Source: Exiguobacterium undae DSM 14481 (GTDB taxonomy: Bacteria; Bacillota; Bacilli; Exiguobacteriales; Exiguobacteriaceae). From it: DNA of 64,000 bases. Shown piece by piece: positions 35,740-44,376 of the stretch. A program made the position numbers and the translations under genes. Under the pieces are notes generated by a model. The model had not been told where the DNA came from. It was given only the letters and a program-made list of their open reading frames with translations, and ran no database searches. The stretch lies in the NCBI RefSeq assembly GCF_000620805.1, contig NZ_KK211187.1, positions 2,543,389 to 2,607,388 of the forward strand. Direction: 5' to 3'. Positions within the stretch are counted from its first letter, which is position 1; each line of letters begins with the position of its first letter.

Positions 35740-35757
35740 ACTGTATTTTTATTTATA
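35740..35757 (-). promoter_or_regulatory. ARG box (AhrC/ArgR operator) and arg promoter region
   Basis: Minus strand TATAAATAAAAATACAGT is near the Bacillus ARG box CATGAATAAAAATTCAAG. TTGACA follows directly as -35, so bound repressor would block RNA polymerase when arginine is plentiful. Confidence 0.75.
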
Positions 35758-35771
35758 TATTATGCAGAACG

Positions 35772-35829
35772 ACAAAAAAGGCTTTGATCAATGACATCAA
35801 AACTGATGTGACTGATCAAAGCCTTTTTT
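35772..35829. terminator. Terminator of the 31-residue peptide gene
   Basis: Stem AAAAAAGGCTTTGATCA / TGATCAAAGCCTTTTTTT with a 24-base loop. On the minus strand it follows the small gene at 35837-35932 and insulates the arg promoter. Confidence 0.88.
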
Positions 35830-35836
35830 TAAATGA

Positions 35837-35932
35837 TTATCGTTTTTCTGCACGCTGTGCGACGAGATGATCGATTCCAAAAACACTTGCTCCCATTAAC
35901 GCGATGACCACTACAAAAATTGCAGTAAACAT
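35837..35932 (-). CDS. 31-residue single-helix membrane peptide
   Basis: MFTAIFVVVIALMGASVFG, a hydrophobic helix, then IDHLVAQRAEKR. A strong ribosome binding site (GGGGGAG, 7 bases before ATG), a candidate promoter (TTGCAC) and a terminator right after the stop support a real gene with its own transcript. Too short for usual calling. No family recognised. Confidence 0.7.
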   Translation of the reverse strand: MFTAIFVVVIALMGASVFGIDHLVAQRAEKR

Positions 35933-36176
35933 ATGTATTCTCCCCCTGTTCACAAAATAGACATCTCTTATTTCCTATTGTGCAAGATTTCCGGCAAAAA
36001 AGAAAGCGTTTACGACAAAAAATCGTCACATTTTGTTTTATTTTTTATTTTAAATTAAAATCCAAACAGTTGACGAACCTGCGCATCTTCGATAACATAG
36101 CAACTGTTCCATATTTTACTTTCACACGTAAAAGCAAACAAGCATAAACGCATTATAGAAACAAGGAGGTGGAAGC

Positions 36177-37550
36177 ATGCGCATGTCCTTTCGTGAATCC
36201 GCAGCTATCCTAGGAATCAGTATCATTATTTTATTATCCGTTTTATTCGGTGCCAAAGCCGAACCGCATCTTGCCATTTTATCCAGTTTAATTTTTGTGA
36301 CGGTTTACGCTGCCTTTCGCGGCTTCGGTTATGAAACACTCGAACAACATATGATTAACGGCATTCGTGAAGCCATCAAACCGATTTTGATCATGTTGCT
36401 CGTCGGAATGACGATTGCTGTCTGGATGATGAGCGGGGCCGTCCCGACACTGCTTCATTTCGGACTCGAGACCTTATCCGCCACCTGGTTCGCACCAAGT
36501 GCTTTGATCATCACGATGATTGTCTCAACGTTTACCGGAAGTTCGTTTACGACGATTGGAACCGTCGGCGTTGCCTTAATGGGAATCGCCGTCGCGCTTG
36601 GTGTCAATCCGGCGCTCGCCGCAGGTGCCATCATCAGCGGTGCTTGTTTCGGAGATAAGATGTCTCCTTTATCGGATACGACAAATTTTGCACCCGGCAT
36701 CGTCAATGTTTCCGTGTTTGATCACATCCGGTTCATGATGGGGACAACGGTTCCCGCCATTACCATCACCTTCATCCTGTTCTTTATTTTCGGACGCGGG
36801 AACGGTTCAATCGATGCAGAAACGATTGGATCGACCCAACAAGAGTTGGCACGGTTGTTCCAATTATCACCTTGGACACTGCTTTCCCCGCTCCTTGTCA
36901 TGATTCTTGCTTTGCGTAAAACGCCTGTCGTCCCAACGTTGATCGCCGGTGTTTTGAGCGGACTCCTTTTGACAGGAATCACGCAAGGAAACTGGAATAT
37001 CGGTCAATGGATGAGTGTCATCCAAAACGGATTGAAGTTAGAAACAGAAAATCAAACCGTCGCCAGCATCATCAGTAAAGGTGGTCTGCAATCGATGATG
37101 TGGTCTGTTTCCCTCGTCATGCTTGCATTGGCTTTTGGGGGTGTCCTCCGAGGCATCGGCGTCATCGATGTCATCATCGAGAAAACTGTTTCGAAACTGA
37201 AACGGGATGGCAGCATCATCTCATCTGCTGCCCTTGCTTCGATCGGTGTCAACATCATGGCCGGCGAACAATACTTGTCCATTTTGTTGCCCGGACAAGC
37301 GTTCAAAAAGATTTTTGAGGATCGTTCGATTGATCTTCGCTTCTTGTCTCGTGCACTGGAGGATGGCGGTACACTCGTCAATCCGCTAATTCCGTGGGGC
37401 GTCTCAGGTGCCTTTTTCGCATCAACACTTGGTGTTCCCGTGACAGCGTACGTTCCATTCGCGTTCTTCTTGTTGCTGTCGCCGTTCTTTACGTTCCTGC
37501 TCGCCTTTATCCGCCCCACTAAAAAACCGGCACAGGATCTAGTAGCTTAA
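36177..37550 (+). CDS. nhaC: Na+/H+ antiporter, NhaC family
   Basis: A 457-residue transporter with about 11-12 helices. Family motifs: TFTGSSFTTIGTVGVALMGI, GACFGDKMSPLSDTTNFAPGI near 165, and GEQYLSILLPGQAF near 360. It expels Na+ for H+ (NhaC) or, in the MleN branch, exchanges malate and lactate with ions; NhaC is preferred. AAGGAGGTGGAAGC precedes the ATG at 36177. Single gene with its own terminator. Confidence 0.92.
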   Translation: MRMSFRESAAILGISIIILLSVLFGAKAEPHLAILSSLIFVTVYAAFRGFGYETLEQHMINGIREAIKPILIMLLVGMTIAVWMMSGAVPTLLHFGLETLSATWFAPSALIITMIVSTFTGSSFTTIGTVGVALMGIAVALGVNPALAAGAIISGACFGDKMSPLSDTTNFAPGIVNVSVFDHIRFMMGTTVPAITITFILFFIFGRGNGSIDAETIGSTQQELARLFQLSPWTLLSPLLVMILALRKTPVVPTLIAGVLSGLLLTGITQGNWNIGQWMSVIQNGLKLETENQTVASIISKGGLQSMMWSVSLVMLALAFGGVLRGIGVIDVIIEKTVSKLKRDGSIISSAALASIGVNIMAGEQYLSILLPGQAFKKIFEDRSIDLRFLSRALEDGGTLVNPLIPWGVSGAFFASTLGVPVTAYVPFAFFLLLSPFFTFLLAFIRPTKKPAQDLVA

Positions 37551-37574
37551 TCTGTATTCCGGTCGTATTTTTTC

Positions 37575-37609
37575 GAGTAAAACTGTGTATTCAGTTTTAC
37601 TCTTTTTTT
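37575..37609 (+). terminator. Terminator of nhaC
   Basis: Stem GAGTAAAACTG / CAGTTTTACTC with 6-base loop and seven T's. Confidence 0.93.
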
Positions 37610-37786
37610 AATTGCTTTTACAAAAACTCTACAGAATGCAATGATTGTCGAGAAAGATGTGTAAATCTAAAGTGAAATGGGAATATACCAAACATAAGAT
37701 AAAAAAATTACAGCGAATCGAGAGAGAGAAACGTGCACCCTGCTTCAGGAGATGCTTTCGGTGTAATTTGTAGGAGGAGTTCGATT

Positions 37787-37996
37787 ATGATCAAACGTGG
37801 CACATTAGAACGGCTTGATGGCAAATATGCTGTTCTTCTCTGGGAGAATGGATCTAGTTTTATTCCCCGTCGTTATTTGCCGACTGAAGCACGACTTGGT
37901 GATACAATTTTATTTGATGGTACAAGTTACTCGATTGACGCATCCAACTCTAGTCAATCTTCCTTTCAAACGTTTTCGTTTCGGCAAATGGGTTGA
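37787..37996 (+). CDS. DUF3006 family small protein
   Basis: 69 residues: MIKRGTLERLDGKYAVLLWENG, FIPRRYLPTEARLGDTILFDG. The D-R-L-D-G-x-Y-A-V-L and P-R-x-x-L-P-x-x-x-x-x-G-D pattern is that of DUF3006. The start is taken at 37787 (GGAGGAG 7 bases upstream); the frame is open before it. Function unknown; members are often beside MBL-fold or thermonuclease genes, but here it stands alone. Confidence 0.82.
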   Translation: MIKRGTLERLDGKYAVLLWENGSSFIPRRYLPTEARLGDTILFDGTSYSIDASNSSQSSFQTFSFRQMG

Positions 37997-38002
37997 TACG
38001 TA

Positions 38003-38083
38003 AAAAAGCCTTCTGGTGATAAGAATTGACTAGTAGACACATTCGTCTTCTTCAGTCCTTCCTTATCTACAGATGGCTTTTTT
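38003..38083. terminator. Long imperfect hairpin between convergent genes
   Basis: AAAAAAGCC at the left pairs with GGCTTTTTT at the right; inside, TTCTG/CAGAT and GATAAG/CTTATC extend the stem, leaving a loop of about 38 bases. It may end transcription both ways. Confidence 0.6.
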
Positions 38084-38088
38084 GGTGT

Positions 38089-38538
38089 TTAACGGATTCG
38101 AAGTTCCCTGTTGGAACATTGTGGACACTGAATTTGATGGATATCCGATAACGAAAGTCGTCTTAGTTTCGAACCGTCGTGTTCACATTGATGCACCGGT
38201 TCGATGATTTCCGTTTTCAAAAACAGGGCACACCAGAAGTGCGTCGAGATACGAAGACAACACGGGCATTGAAACAAATCATATTGATGCGGCACCCATC
38301 CCTCTTCGATTTCATCGATGTGTGCATGATAGGTCTTGATGATATAAGCGCGCATGGAATCCGTGATCTTTTGGCGGCTCACAAGCGGTTCCTGATACGG
38401 TGGTACGAATAAAAACGGCAACGCTGACGTGTAGTTTCCCATGCCGTATGTCAGCATGGACGGGAATGCCTTCCATTCTTCTTGCTGTCCGACTTCAATG
38501 ATTTGGTGATACGTACAGGCCCCACAAGACAGCTCCAT
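38089..38538 (-). CDS. Cys-rich zinc-ribbon-like hypothetical protein
   Basis: 149 residues with Cys pairs C5/C8, C91/C94, C118 and C138/C141, resembling zinc ribbons or CpXC domains (MELSCGAC at the N-terminus, CPCC and CPQC later). No membrane segment. It starts 3 bp after the stop of the ResA-like thioredoxin gene, so the two share a transcript. I do not recognise its function. Confidence 0.7.
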   Translation of the reverse strand: MELSCGACTYHQIIEVGQQEEWKAFPSMLTYGMGNYTSALPFLFVPPYQEPLVSRQKITDSMRAYIIKTYHAHIDEIEEGWVPHQYDLFQCPCCLRISTHFWCALFLKTEIIEPVHQCEHDGSKLRRLSLSDIHQIQCPQCSNRELRIR

Positions 38539-38541
38539 GTT

Positions 38542-39087
38542 TTATCCTCCGATCTTCTGCACCATCTCTTTCAACATTTCTTCCGTGACCGGTCCGACAT
38601 GTTTCCCGACAATCGTGCCTGTTTCGTCAATCAGATAGGTCGCAGGCATCGCGAGGAGACGGTACGCTTTCTCCGACTGCCCTTTCGTATCGTAAAGTAC
38701 CGGATAGTCCACGGGGGTTTTCTTTAAAAACTCTTCGACATCCGTCAATCGTCTTTCGGATGTCGTCACGTTGATGCCGTATACCGGAATGGACGTCGAC
38801 TCAGAAAAGGCGTTCAATTCCGGAATTTCCTGCCGGCAAGGCGGACACCAGGTCGCCCAAAAATTAATGACGATGAGCTGATCCGTCAAGTCAGATAAAC
38901 GAATCGGTTGACCGTCTTGTTCTATTTCGAGGTCCGGCGCTTTCATTCCTGTTTCGAGTCCGCCTTCCGCCTGTTGTTTTGCTTGAATCTGTTGTTGGTC
39001 TTGTTTGGTTTGATAGGCGTTGTAGCTGGTGTAGGCAATGCCTGAAAGGACGACTGCTATCACTAGATAAAAAACATATTTTTTCAC
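38542..39087 (-). CDS. Membrane-anchored thiol-disulfide oxidoreductase (ResA/TlpA-like)
   Basis: About 181 residues: one N-terminal membrane helix, then an extracytoplasmic thioredoxin fold with active site W-C-P-P-C and the cis-Pro segment AMPATYLID. ResA-type proteins reduce apocytochrome c before heme attachment; other TlpA proteins serve sporulation or general redox. No resBC genes are adjacent, so the role is open. GTG at 39087 is chosen as AGAGGAG lies 11 bases upstream; the GTG four codons earlier overlaps that site. Confidence 0.88.
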   Translation of the reverse strand: MKKYVFYLVIAVVLSGIAYTSYNAYQTKQDQQQIQAKQQAEGGLETGMKAPDLEIEQDGQPIRLSDLTDQLIVINFWATWCPPCRQEIPELNAFSESTSIPVYGINVTTSERRLTDVEEFLKKTPVDYPVLYDTKGQSEKAYRLLAMPATYLIDETGTIVGKHVGPVTEEMLKEMVQKIGG

Positions 39088-39143
39088 TGATATCTTCACT
39101 CCTCTATGTATTCAGTGTAGCAGAATCTTTCGTTTCATTTGTG

Positions 39144-39185
39144 ACAAAAAAAGTGTCCGAATCCCTGAATCGGAATCGGACACTT
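39144..39185 (-). terminator. Terminator of the NAD(P)-binding protein gene
   Basis: Stem AAGTGTCCGA / TCGGACACTT with a T-run on the minus strand. Confidence 0.9.
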
Positions 39186-39229
39186 GCCTTGCCATCTATA
39201 TTTTATGAGATTTTGTTCCAATCATTTGT

Positions 39230-39940
39230 TTAATTGTATCGTGGCAATTGTTTTTTGACTTGGCGGTTATCTTTGACGCTTCCAACCGCTTCATCTCCGC
39301 CAAGCGCTTCATTCAATGCCGTCTTCCCCTGCTTGACTTCGAGACGGCGGTTGAACACGGCTCGGTTGTCGACAGCTGCGACTAGAATCGACGCGACGTC
39401 CGTTTCAGAGATCGTAGCTTCTTTGACATCTTTTAAATCTTCGTCCGCTTCAATCAATCCGCGTCCTTCTCCATCGACGATATTCACGGGACAGATGATG
39501 GTATAGGTGAGTCCGCTATGCTCGATCTGTTCTTCCGCCGCATTTTTTGCCGCGTAGAAAGGATACATGTCTTTTTTAAATTGATTCGGGCGGTCAGCGC
39601 CGTATGCACTGAGGAGGACGAAATGACGAACACGCGCCTTTTTCGCAGCATCAATCGTTTTCAGAGCAACGGTCCGGTCGAGCAACTCGATTTCGGTTGC
39701 TTCTCCGTCAACACCGGCTGTCGCTGCACAAATGACGGCGTCCTGCCCCGAAACTCCATGTTCGATGACCTTTTCGAGTTCTGTTTCGATGTCGACGTAA
39801 TGCGCCTTGACACCCAGTTTCTCAAATCGTTCGACTAAGTGTTGATGCCGGACGATGACAGTGACTTGATGACCTTTGGCTAGCGACTTGACGACACGAG
39901 CTCCGATTGTACCTGATGCACCTACAACTAATACTTTCAT
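39230..39940 (-). CDS. NAD(P)-binding oxidoreductase, atypical SDR type
   Basis: 236 residues with the N-terminal Rossmann motif VVGASGTIGARVV (GASGxxG) and a NAD(P)H-binding domain (FVLLSAYGADRPNQF, YAAKNAAEEQI, YTIICPVNIVDGEGRG). It resembles YwnB/YhfK-like atypical short-chain reductases with the YxxxK element. Substrate unknown. Single gene. Confidence 0.85.
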   Translation of the reverse strand: MKVLVVGASGTIGARVVKSLAKGHQVTVIVRHQHLVERFEKLGVKAHYVDIETELEKVIEHGVSGQDAVICAATAGVDGEATEIELLDRTVALKTIDAAKKARVRHFVLLSAYGADRPNQFKKDMYPFYAAKNAAEEQIEHSGLTYTIICPVNIVDGEGRGLIEADEDLKDVKEATISETDVASILVAAVDNRAVFNRRLEVKQGKTALNEALGGDEAVGSVKDNRQVKKQLPRYN

Positions 39941-40019
39941 ATGATAGGTCCCTCCTCGATAGATTAGTCACCTTTAGTAAATTCCACTGTTCGAGAAAGA
40001 ACAAACCCTTTTTGAAGAA

Positions 40020-41234
40020 TTAATCGTTTTTTAGTGTCCCGTAAAACGTCGTCTCCAGTTTGGCACGGAGTTCCGCCAATTCTTTTTCCTTCGGGAAATC
40101 ATAGAAAATCCCGTTCAGCCGCTCACTGACACCCTCAACTTCCAGGTGCTCCCGTTTGGAAAGTAACGCCAGCGACAGACCTGCTGTCATCATTTGTCGG
40201 ACGCTGACATCCAGATTCATTTCTTCTTTCATATAACGGTTCGCAGCAGGAATGCTCGACCAGCCGGTTGGTTTCATCAAGTCTGTCGCGACAGCTTGAA
40301 TGACTTCCGATTGACGGTTCGCCCGGGCCACGTCGGTATCCGTTTTCCGGTGGCGTGAATAGGCTAACGCCATCGCACCATCCATGTGGTATTCCTTCCC
40401 TTTTTGGAAAGCATACTGATTGGCTTTTCCACTCGCATCTTGTTCACTGAACGTACCGGTCGACACGAGATCAATCCCGCCAATTTCGTCAATCAAGCCG
40501 ATGAAGCTGTCGAACGAGATGACAATCTTACTGTCGATGTCTTGTTCCAGCAATCCGCCGACGGCACTGCTGGTGCAGTCTTCTCCCCCGTAAGCGAAGG
40601 CATGCGTGATCTTATCTTTTTTCCCGTCTTCACAAGCAATCGGCGTGTACGTGTCACGGGGAATCGACGTCAATTGGATCGTCCGGGAGAGCGGAACAAA
40701 CTGCATGACGGACAAGGAATCTGATCTGGAACCACGCAACGATTCACCCGGTCGCGCATCACTTCCGATCAATAAAAACGTAAACGGTTGCGAGGCAAAT
40801 ACGATGAGACCGATTAAAACAATCAGCAGCAAACCGATCAGCTTGGATTTGAAACGGCGCTTCTTTTTTTGAACCGGTTGTTTTTTCAAGCGTTGGTCTG
40901 ATGTTTTTTCGCGAACCGGTTGCTCGGTCCGCCGGCTCCGTGACGAACGGCGTTGACTCAAGCGATGTTGGACAAGCCCCGCCATTTTGCTTCCTGAACG
41001 CATGATGCTTCCAAAACCGGATGAAAGACGCCGCTTATTTGACGTTTTTTTCGAAGAGGATGGCCGCTTTTGCTCCGCTTCCGACGGTTCATCTAAATAA
41101 CGTTGACGGGCGGACATCTTTTCTTCCGGTTGTTCCGGTTGTTGATGAACCTCTTGATTTTTTTCTTCTTGTTCACGTAACTCTTCCTGACGTTTTCGCT
41201 CTAACCGTGAACGCCCTGAATGAAACTCTTCCAT
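40020..41234 (-). CDS. LytR-CpsA-Psr (LCP) family cell-wall glycopolymer ligase
   Basis: 404 residues: a cytoplasmic, highly charged N-terminal tail of about 130 residues (long E/Q/R runs), one membrane helix (about 131-148), and an LCP domain outside (LLIGSDARPGE, the R in SIPRDTYTPI, and AYSRHRKTDTDVARANRQ). LCP enzymes attach teichoic acid or capsule to peptidoglycan from polyprenyl-pyrophosphate carriers. It starts 14 bp after the nitroreductase gene with AACGGAGG. The long tail is unusual. Teichoic acid genes at 4.9-7.7 kb could supply its substrate. Confidence 0.92.
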   Translation of the reverse strand: MEEFHSGRSRLERKRQEELREQEEKNQEVHQQPEQPEEKMSARQRYLDEPSEAEQKRPSSSKKTSNKRRLSSGFGSIMRSGSKMAGLVQHRLSQRRSSRSRRTEQPVREKTSDQRLKKQPVQKKKRRFKSKLIGLLLIVLIGLIVFASQPFTFLLIGSDARPGESLRGSRSDSLSVMQFVPLSRTIQLTSIPRDTYTPIACEDGKKDKITHAFAYGGEDCTSSAVGGLLEQDIDSKIVISFDSFIGLIDEIGGIDLVSTGTFSEQDASGKANQYAFQKGKEYHMDGAMALAYSRHRKTDTDVARANRQSEVIQAVATDLMKPTGWSSIPAANRYMKEEMNLDVSVRQMMTAGLSLALLSKREHLEVEGVSERLNGIFYDFPKEKELAELRAKLETTFYGTLKND

Positions 41235-41248
41235 AGGTTACCTCCGTT

Positions 41249-41995
41249 TTAATCGCGCGATAAGTGCTTTTCCTGTAAAAAGTGACGCAAATACGTCCGT
41301 TTCGGATCCTTCATCGAAGCAGCCATCTGGTTTACCCAGCCTTCTGTCCGACGTCCGTCTGTCCGTTCGCCGTAATAAGACGATGTTTCTTTTTCGTATT
41401 GGGACAGCAACTGACGCATCGTGTCGTCATCAGTATACGTATTTCGGTGGAAGACCGCATCCATCGGAAGGCGGGGTTTTTTCCCGGGCTGTTGATCCGG
41501 AATGCCGACGGCAACGCCAAACAGCGGCACGACATGACTTGGCAATTCGAGTAATTCACTCACTTTAGCAGCGTCATTTCGTAATGAACCGATATAAACC
41601 GTTCCGTATCCTAACGATTCTGCCGCAACTACAAGATTTTGAGCCGCCAGTCCGGCATCGACGGCACCTACAATCAAGGCCTCTGTCGTTTCGACGGTTT
41701 GATCAACGGATCCGGATGCGAGTTCGGCCGCAAGCACATGCTTATGGTAATCGATGCAAAAGACGAAAAAGTAACTGTTGTCAGCGACGTAGGTCTGTCC
41801 GCTCGCGACTTCGACCAGTTGTTGTTTAAGATTTTCTTCTTCCACACCAACGATTGCATAGGCTTGTTGGTAAGAGGAAGTAGACGCCGCCTGTGCGGAA
41901 CGGACCAGGATTTCAATCGTTTCCTGATCAAGTTGATGCGGCTTGAATTTACGGATGGACCGGTGATTAAGTAGATGCTGAATGGTTTCGTTCAT
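41249..41995 (-). CDS. Oxygen-insensitive NADPH nitroreductase (NfsA/NfrA-like)
   Basis: A 248-residue flavin nitroreductase. NHRSIRKFKPHQLDQETIEILV at the N-terminus, QNLVVAAESLGYGTVYIGSLRN, PLFGVAVGIPDQQPGKKPRLP are family motifs that bind FMN. It reduces nitro compounds, quinones or flavin by two electrons. ATG at 41995 is chosen (AGGGAG upstream); the frame is open earlier. Upstream member of an apparent two-gene unit with LCP. Confidence 0.9.
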   Translation of the reverse strand: MNETIQHLLNHRSIRKFKPHQLDQETIEILVRSAQAASTSSYQQAYAIVGVEEENLKQQLVEVASGQTYVADNSYFFVFCIDYHKHVLAAELASGSVDQTVETTEALIVGAVDAGLAAQNLVVAAESLGYGTVYIGSLRNDAAKVSELLELPSHVVPLFGVAVGIPDQQPGKKPRLPMDAVFHRNTYTDDDTMRQLLSQYEKETSSYYGERTDGRRTEGWVNQMAASMKDPKRTYLRHFLQEKHLSRD

Positions 41996-42183
41996 GAATA
42001 ATCGCTCCCTTGAATTAATGATTCTCTTAACGATAGGCAAACATCTCCTGAAAGTGCAAATGAAAGACGTTCGGTTTTTACACTTAAAATCGCTTTCGTT
42101 CTTCATCCTATCGATTAACTTCTAAAAAAAGCGGGAAAGGGATAAGAGAAGTATTGTGTCTTTTTTGTCGAAGGAGGGCGATT

Positions 42184-43095
42184 ATGAGAATTCGTAAACT
42201 ACGTCTTTTACTCGAACAATATGGCGATACGACCCTTCGCGACATCATCGTAGAAATCTATCGCCAACTCCCCAAACAAGTCATCGAAGAAAAAGAATTG
42301 GATTTAATGTTGGCTCAATTCGCTAAATACAAAAATCTTCAAAAAGAGCAGGAACAACCAACGATCGAACAAACGATCGAACAGACGGATCAGTTCATTC
42401 AACTCGCTTACGATCTTCAGTATCTAGAACCCAATAAACTGGTTTCGGTCCGTGAACAAAAAAACTGGTACATCACCGCTAAACGTTTGCTCAAACATTT
42501 ACGGCATTACATCGGTCGTAAAAACGGCACGCGTGTTGCGTTTGAGGAATTCTTTTTCCTCCTCTCTTCAGCTGCAGGCGAGGAACCTCTCTTTTTGAGC
42601 AATGACCCCTTTCGACTCATCAAAGTCACTCAGGTTGAATTATTTGAAGAACTGGTCGGCTATTATAAACTCGAGTCCAAGGACCAAACATGGATGCAAC
42701 GGGCGATCTACACTGCCGTCAAGGTACCGATTGATGTCGATACGGAACGGAGTGATCTTTTCCTTGCCGTGCTCACACATTGTACAAACGCTTCAGAACG
42801 TGAAGCCTACGTCGCATTGCTGAATGCACACGCTAAAAAACTCCAGATGAAAGTTCGAATCGATGCCGATGTCCTGTTACTGTACCAAGAAATCCGATTT
42901 GCCGAGCTTCATGCCTTGATCGCATTACGCGAACTCGAACGGGCGGAAGCGATGTTATTCACAGAATATATTCCTTATTTTTCACATCGTTCGACGCCGT
43001 TCCGCTATTATCTCGATTTACTCGAGCAAGCCGGATTAAACGAAGAACATGACCGGATTGAACGGGTCGGCCGGAGAAAACACATCCATTTTTAA
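42184..43095 (+). CDS. Hypothetical helical protein
   Basis: 303 residues, cytoplasmic, no membrane segment. It opens MRIRKLRLLLEQYGDTTLRDIIVEIYRQL; near 60 is a PTIEQTIEQTDQF repeat-like stretch, and the second half is a run of amphipathic helices resembling a TPR-like solenoid. No catalytic motif seen. ATG at 42184 with AAGGAGGG before it. Own terminator downstream. Not recognised. Confidence 0.7.
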   Translation: MRIRKLRLLLEQYGDTTLRDIIVEIYRQLPKQVIEEKELDLMLAQFAKYKNLQKEQEQPTIEQTIEQTDQFIQLAYDLQYLEPNKLVSVREQKNWYITAKRLLKHLRHYIGRKNGTRVAFEEFFFLLSSAAGEEPLFLSNDPFRLIKVTQVELFEELVGYYKLESKDQTWMQRAIYTAVKVPIDVDTERSDLFLAVLTHCTNASEREAYVALLNAHAKKLQMKVRIDADVLLLYQEIRFAELHALIALRELERAEAMLFTEYIPYFSHRSTPFRYYLDLLEQAGLNEEHDRIERVGRRKHIHF

Positions 43096-43109
43096 TCCTT
43101 CCGCATCAA

Positions 43110-43157
43110 AACAGGCGCGTTTCCTCTAAGTTATTTAGAGAGAACGCGCCTTTTTGT
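43110..43157. terminator. Bidirectional terminator
   Basis: Stem AGGCGCGTT / AACGCGCCT with inner CTCTAA/TTAGAG pairing and T's at the plus side, between convergent genes. Confidence 0.9.
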
Positions 43158-43421
43158 TTAGTCCGTCGCATTAACGATTCCGAGACCCACCGTCGCAAGC
43201 AATGCGATGCAGGCAAACAGGAAGGCCATGTCATTTGGCGAATCAAATCCGTCATAGGTCGGCTCTTTTTGATCGGTAATGATTTCATCGACTGTCCCGT
43301 AGTTCCCATATGTTGGCGACTCACGGACACTTATTTCATTTTTCTCTAACTCTTGTGCGTGAACCGGTGGAATGCCGATCAAGAAAAACAAGAATCCTAA
43401 CGCCATTAAACTTTTTTTCAC
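43158..43421 (-). CDS. Small secreted/membrane protein
   Basis: 87 residues: signal peptide (MKKSLMALGFLFFLIGIPPVHA|QE), a short acidic Tyr/Gly-containing ectodomain (SPTYGNYGTVDEI, PTYDGFDSPND) and a C-terminal membrane helix (AFLFACIALLATVGLGIV). GTG start with AAGGTGG about 10 bases upstream. Not recognised. Confidence 0.65.
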   Translation of the reverse strand: MKKSLMALGFLFFLIGIPPVHAQELEKNEISVRESPTYGNYGTVDEIITDQKEPTYDGFDSPNDMAFLFACIALLATVGLGIVNATD

Positions 43422-43536
43422 GATGTGATTACCACCTTATATTTTTCCTTATATTTCAAAATAAAACCATATTACATCTATGTTTTTTTGTATACTGAAT
43501 TTGCTTTGCACCATTTTATGAAAGGACGTGTCTGTT

Positions 43537-44376
43537 GTGCACATCTTACCCTATGGGCAGTTGTCCCATTACCAACGTCGTCTCGTTCATCAATTATTGC
43601 AAAACAACCGCTTTTTCCCTCCGGTCATCACACCCCCACCGGCTGAACATCAGCAATGGACCATCTGGGAAGGAAATACGGTCTGTGCGACAATCGGGCT
43701 CCATGTTTTTGAACACTCCGTCCAAATACTCAATGCAGCTTACACCAACCTGCAGGCATTTCGTGCTCTTGCACACGATGTTCATTACAGGGCACTTTCT
43801 TATTCCCCCAAACATATCGATGTACAAATCATCCCACCACACGATTTCGGACTTGTATCAACCTGGACGACGCTTGGTTATGTGCTGTCCAGTGAACAGT
43901 TCCGCTTAATCGGTCTGACGCATGAACGTGTCCCCTCTGTTCAGTTCAAACCCCTTACCCTGCGGAACCGTCATCTTTTTTTGAACATCCGAAATGATGC
44001 GGTGCGCACTTCCGATTTTCTTTTTTCCTACGAGCTCGAACACTTGAATTACTTAATCGATCAGGGTGCTCTGCCTTATCTCGTCTATGATCAAAAAACA
44101 GTCATCGGAACCATCGTCATTCAAACACATAAACAAACGGTTCGCCTTCTTGAAATGGCATGTCTTCCCCAACTCAAGAATCAAGGATATGGTCGACGTA
44201 TTTTAGATACGTTTCAGGCCAAGCTCCGGAAAAAGAACATTCTCTCTTTTGAAGTCTATTGTTTTTCAGCGCATCAGGAGGCGCTTCGCCTTTATCAGCC
44301 TGCACTCTTTTGTGATCTTCAAATCTTTTCCCACTGGCATCGTTACTGTTGTGACACGGTGTCCTTAACGACGTAA
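43537..44376 (+). CDS. GNAT-family acetyltransferase
   Basis: About 279 residues. The C-terminal part (about 160-270) has the GNAT fold: EMACLPQLKNQGYGRRILDTF with the acetyl-CoA loop Q-x-x-G-Y-G and SAHQEALRLYQ. The N-terminal half looks like a second, degenerate GNAT-like domain. GTG at 43537 is chosen because AAAGGA lies 10 bases before it; the GTG at 43528 would be only one base away. Its 3' end overlaps the convergent gene by 12 bp. Substrate unknown. Confidence 0.75.
   Translation: MHILPYGQLSHYQRRLVHQLLQNNRFFPPVITPPPAEHQQWTIWEGNTVCATIGLHVFEHSVQILNAAYTNLQAFRALAHDVHYRALSYSPKHIDVQIIPPHDFGLVSTWTTLGYVLSSEQFRLIGLTHERVPSVQFKPLTLRNRHLFLNIRNDAVRTSDFLFSYELEHLNYLIDQGALPYLVYDQKTVIGTIVIQTHKQTVRLLEMACLPQLKNQGYGRRILDTFQAKLRKKNILSFEVYCFSAHQEALRLYQPALFCDLQIFSHWHRYCCDTVSLTT

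Noticed and set aside
36003..36018. cre-like sequence (AAAGCGTTTACG) upstream of the 31-residue peptide gene
   Set aside because: Two or more mismatches at key positions; not strong enough to call.
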